From positions 1 to 47,835 of the forward strand of contig JAETQI010000035.1 of assembly GCA_021770755.1 (NCBI GenBank): a stretch of DNA of 47,835 bases, given 5' to 3'. Positions 8,662 through 15,902 of the stretch are shown here, in pieces (the stretch's first letter is position 1; each line of letters begins with the position of its first letter). The DNA is from Lachnospiraceae bacterium (lineage in GTDB: Bacteria > Bacillota > Clostridia > Lachnospirales > Lachnospiraceae). The translations under genes were made by a program, and so were the position numbers. Below the pieces are notes generated by a model. It ran no database searches. It was given only the letters and a program-made list of their open reading frames with translations, and had not been told where the DNA came from.

Positions 8662-8808
8662 AGTCCTATTGTATTTGATGAGGTTTGTCGTTTAACTGAC
8701 GGAACCAGCCAGATGCGTTTTGCGATGGAAAAAAAGGACGGGTCTATCTATGGCGGCGAATCCGAGATTCAGATTCCAAATCTGGAAGGCAGAGACAAAA
8801 TCAAAAAA
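8656..8808 (+). pseudogene. Unidentified gene remnant
   Basis: A frame of about 50 residues is open from just after the right direct repeat, with a protein-like composition (SPIVFDEVCRLTDGTSQM, then GGESEIQIPNLEGRDKI). It has no start signal and runs into the terminator of the convergent serine dehydratase operon. It looks like the 3' end of a gene that lost its 5' part at the repeat, as happened to spmA. I do not recognise the protein. Confidence 0.35.
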
Positions 8809-8843
8809 ATCTCTGAACAGCGAATAAATGGCTGTTCAGAGAT
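8802..8843 (-). terminator. Terminator of the sdaAB-sdaAA operon
   Basis: ATCTCTGAACAG (8809-8820) pairs perfectly with CTGTTCAGAGAT (8832-8843). In the minus direction the stem is followed by a T7 run (8808-8802). It lies 57 bases past the sdaAA stop. Confidence 0.85.
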
Positions 8844-8899
8844 TTTGAATAAAAACTTCTCAAGAAAGGATTTTCTGATGGATTACGGTTTATCGGGTT

Positions 8900-9799
8900 T
8901 TAGATTTGATACAAATTTTTGCCTGTGCTGCATCCTGTCAAACAGGCAGCACAGCCGGACGGGGTCGTGGCGCAGCCGCCCCGGGCGGTCTCGCGGAATT
9001 CCGGCGCCATGCGTCTGCCCACGCTGTGCATCGTGTCGAGCATCTCGTCAAAGGGGATGAGCTGTCTCACGCCGCTCAGCGCCAGCTCCGCAGCAGTTAG
9101 GGCATTGGCGGCGCCCACGGTGTTGCGGAGCTGGCAGGGACACTCCACCAGACCGCCCACAGGGTCACAAATCAGACCCAGCAGGTTCATCAGGGCTGTG
9201 GAGGCGCTGTCAAGGCACTGCGTGGGACTGCCGCCCATCAGTTCCACCGCGGCGGAAGCTGCCATGGCAGAAGCCACACCCACCTCGGCCTGACAGCCGC
9301 CTACCGCACCGGCTACTGTAGCGTTTCGCATAGCGAGATATCCGACTGCGCTGGCGTTGAACAGGGCAGGGAGCAGTGCGTCGTCAGAAAGACCATACTC
9401 TTCCTGCAGCGACAGCAGAACGCCCGGCACGACGCCGGATGAACCGGCTGTGGGTGCGGCGACGATCAGCCCCATGGAGCTGTTGGATTCCAACACGGCA
9501 AGGGCGTATGAGATAGCCCTGGACAACAGACTGCCGCAGAGGGACTTCCCGGCAAGGAGATGCTGGCTGACTAGCTGTGCCTCCCCGCCGATCAATCCGC
9601 CCATCGAGGGACGCGGCTGCGCGATGGGAGTTTTGGCGGAGCTTTTCATGATCTCGAGAACCTTTTTCATCTTCGTGATCACTTCCCGTTCTGTTGTTTC
9701 TGCCAGATCACATTCCCTGGCTTTCATGATCTCCGATATCGGAAGATGTTTCTCCTGGCATAAGCGCAGCAGTTCCGTTCCATTTTTAAAATCAATCAT
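8900..9799 (-). CDS. sdaAA: L-serine dehydratase, iron-sulfur-dependent, alpha subunit
   Basis: The 299-residue subunit converts L-serine to pyruvate and ammonia together with the beta subunit, using a [4Fe-4S] cluster. The sequence shows the family segments SMGLIVAAPTAGSSGVVPGVLL, the glycine-rich AVGGCQAEVGVASAMAA and the cysteines of LICDPVGGLVECPC. The C-terminal GCAACLTGC motif supplies additional cluster cysteines. The start at 9799 (MIDFKNG) is chosen over a longer in-frame extension because GGGAGGGAAG precedes it. It overlaps the end of sdaAB by 8 bases, so the order is beta then alpha, as usual in clostridia. Confidence 0.95.
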   Translation of the reverse strand: MIDFKNGTELLRLCQEKHLPISEIMKARECDLAETTEREVITKMKKVLEIMKSSAKTPIAQPRPSMGGLIGGEAQLVSQHLLAGKSLCGSLLSRAISYALAVLESNSSMGLIVAAPTAGSSGVVPGVLLSLQEEYGLSDDALLPALFNASAVGYLAMRNATVAGAVGGCQAEVGVASAMAASAAVELMGGSPTQCLDSASTALMNLLGLICDPVGGLVECPCQLRNTVGAANALTAAELALSGVRQLIPFDEMLDTMHSVGRRMAPEFRETARGGCATTPSGCAACLTGCSTGKNLYQI

Positions 9800-10478
9800 G
9801 TCTTCCCTCCCGGACCCGGATGAGTACCACCCGCTCCACATCCTCTTTTTCCAAGATCTTGTCTTTGATATCTTCCGGCACATCGTTGTCAAATTCCAGG
9901 ATGCTGTACGCCCTGTCGCCTTTATTTTCACGAAACAGCTTCATGTAGGCGATATTGACATTCCGCTGGCTGAGGCAGCTTGTGATATGTGCCGCCATGC
10001 CGACACGGTCCCGGTGGACGACGATCAGTGTGTTGTCCTCACCGGAGAAATCGACCTCAATCCCGTTGATCCTGACGATCCGGATCTTTCCGCCGCCGAT
10101 GGATTCGCCGCGCAGATCGATGATCTTTCCGGAGATTCCTGTCAGATGGATGTCCACGGTGTTCGGATGGAGTTCCGTCTCCGTCTCGTCGCACAGAAAC
10201 TGCCACTTTAGATCCTGCGCCTTTGCCATCTCATAGGCGTGCGGGATGCGGGTATCGTCGGTGTCACAGCCCATGATCCCTGCAAGGAGGGCGCGGTCTG
10301 TGCCGTGGCCTTTGTACGTCTGCGCGAAAGAGCCGTAGAGCGTGAAATTCACCTCCCGTGCAGGCTCGTCTAATATTTTGTGCGCCAGAAGCGCGATAGA
10401 GCAGGCTCCCGCGGTGTGGGAGCTTGAAGGCCCGACCATGTTCGGACCCAGAACATCGAAAATGCTGATAAATGCCAT
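9792..10478 (-). CDS. sdaAB: L-serine dehydratase, iron-sulfur-dependent, beta subunit
   Basis: The 228-residue protein begins with SIFDVLGPNMVGPSSSHTAG, the hallmark of the beta domain, in which the SSHTAG loop helps form the active site. The C-terminal part (about residues 150-228) is an ACT domain (NTLIVVHRDRVGMAAHITSCLS), probably binding serine for regulation. The ATG at 10478 follows GAGGAAG. The longer frame from 10598 is rejected because its extension is not family-like. It is the first gene of the operon with sdaAA. A partial copy of the dispersed structured repeat lies 22 bases upstream. Confidence 0.95.
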   Translation of the reverse strand: MAFISIFDVLGPNMVGPSSSHTAGACSIALLAHKILDEPAREVNFTLYGSFAQTYKGHGTDRALLAGIMGCDTDDTRIPHAYEMAKAQDLKWQFLCDETETELHPNTVDIHLTGISGKIIDLRGESIGGGKIRIVRINGIEVDFSGEDNTLIVVHRDRVGMAAHITSCLSQRNVNIAYMKLFRENKGDRAYSILEFDNDVPEDIKDKILEKEDVERVVLIRVREGRHD

Positions 10479-10500
10479 GATTACTTCCTCTTTTAATAAA

Positions 10501-10530
10501 TGCGCAGACCCGTGCGGCGGAGATGATATT
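10501..10530 (+). repeat. Partial copy of dispersed structured repeat
   Basis: TGCGCAGACCCGTGC is identical to the first 15 bases of the complete copy at 19915, and a GGCGGAGATGAT stretch resembles its continuation. The hairpins that follow in full copies are not preserved. It lies in the upstream region of sdaAB. Confidence 0.45.
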
Positions 10531-10744
10531 TTCCTGCCTGCCCGGAAGCTGCAGTCTGGTATGTATTGATTATAAATCCCGTGGAGGGATCTGTCCATGT
10601 TTTCCTTGTATTTGCGCTCAGCTTTTTTGTATCAGTTGCCATTTACACCCGCCATAATCTGACAACTATTGATTCATTTTAGATGTGAATTATGTCTGAA
10701 CTGTAATGAATTTCAAGGAAATGATGCGGCTGGAAAGAAAGAAC

Positions 10745-10774
10745 TTGATAAAAAATACTGGGGGGGGGTATAAT
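10745..10774 (+). promoter_or_regulatory. Promoter with G9 tract in spacer, dynamin operon
   Basis: TTGATA (10745-10750) and a consensus TATAAT (10769-10774) are separated by 18 bases, of which the last nine (10760-10768) are an uninterrupted run of G. Gain or loss of a G would change the spacer from 18 to 17 or 19 bases and so alter promoter strength. The promoter lies 100 bases before the GTPase start. No other gene lies between 10599 and 10874. Confidence 0.65.
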
Positions 10775-10874
10775 GAGTGTGGATCGCAAATATTGTCGAA
10801 TAAAATAAGCTCTCGCAATATCAGGCACAAAGAGATTCCGGGAGACAATTAAAGGAGTAAGTGAGGGAAACAGT

Positions 10875-12644
10875 ATGGATGAGAGACAGATTTCTCTTCA
10901 AGGCGAGGACAAAAAAATTTTAGAAAACATTTTGAAAGATGTGAATGTGGTATTAAAGGACACGGACGCTTTGGAAGAGAAGAAGGCAGTACAGAATTTT
11001 TTGAAAAAAGTGTGCGAAGCATGTGTTATCGCCGCGGTGGGCAGCAGCGGTGTGGGAAAAAGTACTTTTCTCAACAGACTGTTTGGCGGTGCACTGTTTG
11101 GAGAGGGGGGATCGGGAAGTACAGAAAATATAAAGGAATATCGCTACGGCGCCGAAGAGGCAGAGGTACAGGCAGGAAAATTCGTCACACGCATTTTCAG
11201 GCAGAATGAATGTCTGGACGGGCTTCAGGTCGTGGACATGCAGGGTGTGGACCGCATAGAGGATAAGGCTCTGGCAGAATGCGTCAGGGAATATCTGTGT
11301 CAGAGCAGTGTTTTGTTCGCGGTGTTTGACGCGCAGCATGTGCAGGATCATAGGGTGTGGGATCTGTTAGAGACAGTGGAGGCTGGGAAGGTGGTCTTCG
11401 TGCTCACAAAATGTGATCTGGCGGAACCGGAGGCTGTCGGGGAGAGTGAGGACAGACTTCAGAGATATATGTGGGATGCCGGGATACAGGCGCCCGTTTT
11501 TCGGGTTTGCGCGGTGCATGGCGGTGAGGACGGGATCGATGCCATCAGGCAGTATGTGACCAGGGAGGTGATCGGAGTCAATCCGACACTGACAAAACAA
11601 CAGGAAAACGTGGCGGATTTGAGGAAAATGCTGGACGAGCTGTCAGATTCATTTGAGCGCCGCAGACAGCAGTATGCGGCGGACGTCTGTACGCTGGAGC
11701 GCATCAATTCAGCGATAGACGCGTTTGTCCTAAACAGCCGCGCGCATATTGACATGTTAAAGGAAGACTTGAGAAGGGAGATCGAACGCTCGATCGAGGC
11801 ATATCAGGATGAGGTTGTCAGCAAGCTGGATCCGATGAAGATAAAAGAACGTTTTCCGAATGGCAGCACGGATTTTACAGATTATCTGAACCTGGTCAAT
11901 GAGGGCTACCGCAAGCGGATGACAGACAACGTAAACCGCAAGACGCAGGAGAGCGTACAGGGGTATCTGTCCGGTCTGGAGGGAGTGTTTGAGCAGGCAG
12001 TGGGGTATTTTGATAAGAGAGAGGAAATCCTCGCGCTGGAGGATCAGTTTTATGGAAGTATGGTTGTGAGCAAGAAGAGCATGGTGTCCAAAGTCTCAAA
12101 CGATGTGGAGGTTGCCAGGGATTATTATCACGGTCTGGCCGGGGCTTCTGAGGAACTGTTTATGGAATTGTGGAAGGCGCGGGGAAAGCATGAACAGATC
12201 GTCGCAAACGCGAAGACAGCGGGCCGTCTGACTGGGGCGGCGGCCGGAGGGGCGGCGGCTTATTATCTGGTTACCGGAGTGCTGGGAGCGTCGACAGTCG
12301 GACTCTGGCCGGTCGTGGGAGCGGTGATCGGGGCGAAGCTGATCGCCAGTATGGCCAGGAAGATAGCAGCCGCCAACAGCCTGCCGGAAATGGAGAAGAA
12401 GGTGGCGGAAGCGGTCGCCGAGTTTAAGGCGGAGGTTGCCCGCACCAAAACGGATATGACGGCTCAGATATTGGACACGGTGGAGGAAATGTTCCGCCTG
12501 GAATTGGAGAATGTGGACAGATCGTTTATCGATTTTCGTATGTCTGTCAACATTGACAGCAGAAATATTCCCGTGCTGGAGGAAAAACTGGACGCGATTC
12601 ACGGGTATATGCGGCAGATCGGCGAACTTGAGAGGAGGGCATGA
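10875..12644 (+). CDS. Dynamin-like GTPase
   Basis: This 589-residue protein has a G1/P-loop GSSGVGKST (residues 56-64), a likely G2 Thr near residue 83, a G3 DMQG (121-124) and a G4 TKCD (178-181), the order found in dynamin and YdjA/HflX-like GTPases. A long helical region follows. A glycine/alanine-rich hydrophobic stretch near residues 460-498 could be a membrane-inserting paddle. The length and layout fit bacterial dynamin-like proteins, which remodel or protect membranes. It is first in a five-gene operon encoding a two-TM protein, a zinc-ribbon protein and two exported proteins. GAGGGA precedes the ATG. The specific family could not be named. Confidence 0.85.
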   Translation: MDERQISLQGEDKKILENILKDVNVVLKDTDALEEKKAVQNFLKKVCEACVIAAVGSSGVGKSTFLNRLFGGALFGEGGSGSTENIKEYRYGAEEAEVQAGKFVTRIFRQNECLDGLQVVDMQGVDRIEDKALAECVREYLCQSSVLFAVFDAQHVQDHRVWDLLETVEAGKVVFVLTKCDLAEPEAVGESEDRLQRYMWDAGIQAPVFRVCAVHGGEDGIDAIRQYVTREVIGVNPTLTKQQENVADLRKMLDELSDSFERRRQQYAADVCTLERINSAIDAFVLNSRAHIDMLKEDLRREIERSIEAYQDEVVSKLDPMKIKERFPNGSTDFTDYLNLVNEGYRKRMTDNVNRKTQESVQGYLSGLEGVFEQAVGYFDKREEILALEDQFYGSMVVSKKSMVSKVSNDVEVARDYYHGLAGASEELFMELWKARGKHEQIVANAKTAGRLTGAAAGGAAAYYLVTGVLGASTVGLWPVVGAVIGAKLIASMARKIAAANSLPEMEKKVAEAVAEFKAEVARTKTDMTAQILDTVEEMFRLELENVDRSFIDFRMSVNIDSRNIPVLEEKLDAIHGYMRQIGELERRA

Positions 12645-12651
12645 CAGGATC

Positions 12652-13926
12652 ATGGGAAATGAGACACAGAGAGAAGTATTGGAGTGGCTTTGCCGCGTGG
12701 AGGAGGAGGCGGTCCGCGGTCAGGTAAAGACCAGGCTGCTGGACGAGATCGGCGATTGCAAGAGGGCGCTGTCGCGGGAACTGACAGCAAAGGAGTGGCA
12801 GGCAAAGAAAGCAGAGCTATCTGAACTGATGGAGCAGCTCGGCAGGCAGCTTCCGGGAGATGCCGGGGCGGGAGAACGGGCGGAGGATATCGCGCAGAAG
12901 GCGTCGGAAATGCTCGGACAGTGCAGGCGATCCGGCGAGGAGCTGGGACGGGAGTACTGCAGCGGTTCCGCGACATATGTACAGGAGGCGGAGCGCGCCG
13001 TGGAAGAGTTGTCCAACGTAACCGCGAACTTCGACGATGTGACAGACAGCGGGCGCTTCCTTGGCAGGGCGCGCAATATCGGGGAACGGTACAGGCAGCA
13101 GATCGACAGTCTGGAAGAACAGTATGTGCACAGTGTCAACCAGAATTACCAGAATATGATGAATCGGATGAAAAATCTCTGCGCGGCGGCCGGCGGCGGA
13201 AAAGATACGGAGCGAAAGTTCTATCACGCGTATTATGCGAAACAGGATGTGCTGGAGCAGAACATGGCGGCGTATGCGTGCGGCATGGAAAAAGGGGAGA
13301 GCAGTATTTTCCAGTATGCACAGGAAGTGCAAAATCCGCTTCAGCAGTTGATAAAGCGCCTGAGACAGAAAGCGGCCGTGACGAAATGGATTCCTGTAAT
13401 ACTGATCCTGGCGCTGATGATCCTGAACGGTGTATACCACATGGTGTCCGGTTCCGCGGAACATACCGGCGCACAGGAGAATGCGGGCAGCCAGGAGCTG
13501 AATGTCGTCGTCGAAAAAGTACTGGAATGGGCGGGGGATTCCTTGCTGGACAAGGTAGGAGAAGTCGTGGATGGAATCATTAAGAATGTCCTGATCGCGT
13601 TTCTGCTGCCGCTTCTGATCCTGGTGATTTTCCTGTATTTTCTCTGGATGAAAGGCGTTGACAGGCGCTGCAGGAAAAACATCGCAAGAGAGGCGGGGCG
13701 TCTGCTGGGCACCTCGTATGAGGAGTGGGCGCGGCAGGGAAAACTGATGGCGGCAGTCGGTGAGAGCCTCCGCCAGACGATGGAGTACATAGACATACAA
13801 TACAGCGGTATATTGGCGGAACTTGTCAATGACGGACAGGCGGCAGACGCGGGCGGGACATCGTTTGCGGATCTGCGCGCCGAGTGGGAAAATATTAAAA
13901 GAAAGGCGGAATTATCATGGGAGTGA
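12652..13926 (+). CDS. Two-TM helical membrane protein, dynamin operon
   Basis: The 424-residue product (ATG at 12652, with GAGAGGAGG upstream; a longer frame from 12511 overlaps the GTPase gene and is rejected) is highly charged and helical over its first 240 residues. Two strong membrane helices follow: VIPVILILALMILNGVYHM-like around 13390-13445, and VLIAFLLPLLILVIFLYFLW around 13590-13650. They are separated by a polar segment of about 45 residues. The C-terminal tail is soluble. It lies 7 bases after the GTPase stop and overlaps the next gene by 10 bases. It may anchor the GTPase to the membrane, which is an inference from the gene order. No known domain was recognised. Confidence 0.75.
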   Translation: MGNETQREVLEWLCRVEEEAVRGQVKTRLLDEIGDCKRALSRELTAKEWQAKKAELSELMEQLGRQLPGDAGAGERAEDIAQKASEMLGQCRRSGEELGREYCSGSATYVQEAERAVEELSNVTANFDDVTDSGRFLGRARNIGERYRQQIDSLEEQYVHSVNQNYQNMMNRMKNLCAAAGGGKDTERKFYHAYYAKQDVLEQNMAAYACGMEKGESSIFQYAQEVQNPLQQLIKRLRQKAAVTKWIPVILILALMILNGVYHMVSGSAEHTGAQENAGSQELNVVVEKVLEWAGDSLLDKVGEVVDGIIKNVLIAFLLPLLILVIFLYFLWMKGVDRRCRKNIAREAGRLLGTSYEEWARQGKLMAAVGESLRQTMEYIDIQYSGILAELVNDGQAADAGGTSFADLRAEWENIKRKAELSWE

Positions 13927-14441
13927 CCATACCAAAGTTTTCAAACCCTTTTTCGGGGACGGTGACCGGAAATAATGTGAAAAAGCTGCTGGAGGAAAAG
14001 AAAAAGGAGCGGGCGAAGATCTACGGCTTTATCGGCATGGAGGTCTATGATCTGTACCGTCAGGGAAAAGTGAACATGGAGGAATTAGAGGTGCATTTTG
14101 AGAAAATGCAGGCTTTGGAGAAGGAAATCGCGGATCTGGAGGCGGAGAGGCAGGAAGCGAAGAACAAGGGGGCGAATGTGTGTAGCTGCGGGCAGAAGCT
14201 CACGCCGGAGAACCGCTTCTGTCCGGGCTGTGGGAAACCGGTGGACAACGGAATGATCACCTGTACCTGCGGCAACCTGATAAAGAAGGATCTCAAGTTC
14301 TGTTCGTTCTGCGGCAAAAACCTGCAGGAACTGGCAGGGCAGGAGGAAGAACCGGCAGAATACCGCGAGTGTATCTGCGGGGCAAAGGTCCCGGAGGGGC
14401 AGTTTATGTGTATGGAGTGCGGCAGGAAAATAGAGGATTGA
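13917..14441 (+). CDS. Coiled-coil protein with three zinc ribbons
   Basis: The 174-residue protein has a helical lysine/glutamate-rich N-terminal half (about residues 20-80), then three successive zinc-ribbon modules. Each pairs a CxCG knuckle with a CxxCG knuckle: CSCGQ/CPGCG, CTCGN/CSFCG and CICGA/CMECG. Repeated zinc ribbons like these usually mediate protein contacts. It starts inside the end of the two-TM gene (10-base overlap), which implies coupled translation. It probably acts as a cytoplasmic adaptor of the dynamin system, by inference from position. Confidence 0.8.
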   Translation: MGVTIPKFSNPFSGTVTGNNVKKLLEEKKKERAKIYGFIGMEVYDLYRQGKVNMEELEVHFEKMQALEKEIADLEAERQEAKNKGANVCSCGQKLTPENRFCPGCGKPVDNGMITCTCGNLIKKDLKFCSFCGKNLQELAGQEEEPAEYRECICGAKVPEGQFMCMECGRKIED

Positions 14442-14468
14442 TCATAACAGGGAGGACGACAGGTTCAG

Positions 14469-15887
14469 ATGGCACGTGAAGAGAATGAAAATAAGAAAAT
14501 AGGAAAGGGTCAGATCATTACCGGTGGAATCCTGGCGGCGGCAGTCTGTGCGGCAGGCGCCGCGCTGTCGTTTTTTGGCGGCGGACAGGCTCCGGCGCCG
14601 CAGGAGGTCGCGGTGATGGAGACAGAGACAGCGGCGGAACAGGTCACAGAGGAAAGATCCACGGAGGAAGTGACAGAAACGCAGGAAACGGGTGCAGTTG
14701 CTGCTGCGACGGAGGTGAATACAGAGGAGGAGAGCACGGAGACAGAGACAGAGTCATCGGCGGAGGTTCCAAAGTATGATGCGGACGTGAAGATTGCGAG
14801 TATGTCATGGTCGAGGGAAGCTATGGACACTCAATTTATTTTTGATGAAGATGGTGGGATTGATAAAGAGATAAGATATAATAAAGACGGATCAATATGG
14901 GGGGAATATGAGTATGTTCATGATGCAGACGGAAATAATGTATTGATGTTTGACCCACCTGTTGCCTGGAGCAATATTGGCTATGCTCCAGAAAAATGGT
15001 TTAATGACAATAATGACAAGAGTGTTGAGGAGTGCTACGAGTTTTATCCTAGTGATATTAGAAATAAAGTTTTTGTCGATGAAAACGGGTGCTATACAGA
15101 AATATCTCCATGGGATGACAAGTATGCCCTTGATGAACAAAACCGAATGACAGAGTATTCCCATCCTGATGAGGATTCCTATAATACGAGATGCAGCTAT
15201 GGGGATGGATACGTCCTGGTAGAAGAATACGCGGAGTGCATACCGGGATATTGTGCTCAAACGCGGTTTGAGCTGGATGAAGATGGATATTTGACTATGT
15301 GTTATTATGACGGCGATGATTATTTTCAGCAAATCTATGAAAATAGGAGCTGGTATGAGACACATTACACACGCAATGAGCAGAATCTGTGGACTGTCAA
15401 GGAATGTGTGTGGAAAAATAGTGACGGCTCGGTATCCGATACTTTTATTGAGGAGCGTGAGTTTGACAGTTTGGGGAGAATCAGCAGATATGAAAGCAAA
15501 ACAGATAATAGTAGTGCAATATACTATCCTGTCTATGGACAGGACGGGCGGCTGGAAAAGATTGACAAAGTAATAAAGACATATGATGGTGAATTCTTGG
15601 AGGCTCAGGATACATATACATATGATGAACAGGGGCGTGTGGTAAAGGAGACTGTACAGAATTGGAGTAATATCGGTGAGACCCTTGCTGATAGTGTACC
15701 TTATTATCTGGTCGAGAAGGAGTATACCGTCTCCTATAATGAAAAAGGGTTTCCTGAGAAATTAAGCAAGGGAAATTTGATCGGATTCCTGGTAAAAGAA
15801 AATTATAATACGGAGATACAGTATGTATTGGACAAAGCGATGCCCTATCAGGACAATGTAACGTTTATCACATATGAATATGAATAA
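14469..15887 (+). CDS. Membrane-anchored exported protein with YD-repeat-like domain
   Basis: The 472-residue protein has a single N-terminal membrane helix (about residues 17-36, ITGGILAAAVCAAGAALSFF), a Thr/Glu-rich linker (about 45-105), and an extracytoplasmic region rich in tyrosine, aspartate and DGxxxxE patterns, as in YD/RHS-like beta-strand repeats (for example YVHDADGNN and FELDEDGYL). The first 340 bases are GC-rich like the neighbours. From about 14810 to the stop the DNA is visibly more AT-rich, so the exported domain may have been exchanged by recombination. GGAGGACG precedes the start. It is the fourth gene of the dynamin operon. The function is unknown. Confidence 0.75.
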   Translation: MAREENENKKIGKGQIITGGILAAAVCAAGAALSFFGGGQAPAPQEVAVMETETAAEQVTEERSTEEVTETQETGAVAAATEVNTEEESTETETESSAEVPKYDADVKIASMSWSREAMDTQFIFDEDGGIDKEIRYNKDGSIWGEYEYVHDADGNNVLMFDPPVAWSNIGYAPEKWFNDNNDKSVEECYEFYPSDIRNKVFVDENGCYTEISPWDDKYALDEQNRMTEYSHPDEDSYNTRCSYGDGYVLVEEYAECIPGYCAQTRFELDEDGYLTMCYYDGDDYFQQIYENRSWYETHYTRNEQNLWTVKECVWKNSDGSVSDTFIEEREFDSLGRISRYESKTDNSSAIYYPVYGQDGRLEKIDKVIKTYDGEFLEAQDTYTYDEQGRVVKETVQNWSNIGETLADSVPYYLVEKEYTVSYNEKGFPEKLSKGNLIGFLVKENYNTEIQYVLDKAMPYQDNVTFITYEYE

Positions 15888-15902
15888 TTTAGGAGGCGGC
15901 AA

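Noticed and set aside
8713-9060. Open frame of 115 residues running into the serine dehydratase genes
   Set aside because: It passes through a strong terminator and continues antisense to sdaAA, so only its first part can be a gene remnant.
9357-10211. Long plus-strand frame opposite sdaAA/sdaAB
   Set aside because: It is a shadow of well-identified minus-strand genes in GC-rich DNA.
12817-13800. Long minus-strand frame of 327 residues opposite the two-TM gene
   Set aside because: It is a shadow frame. The plus-strand gene has coupled translation and clear membrane helices.
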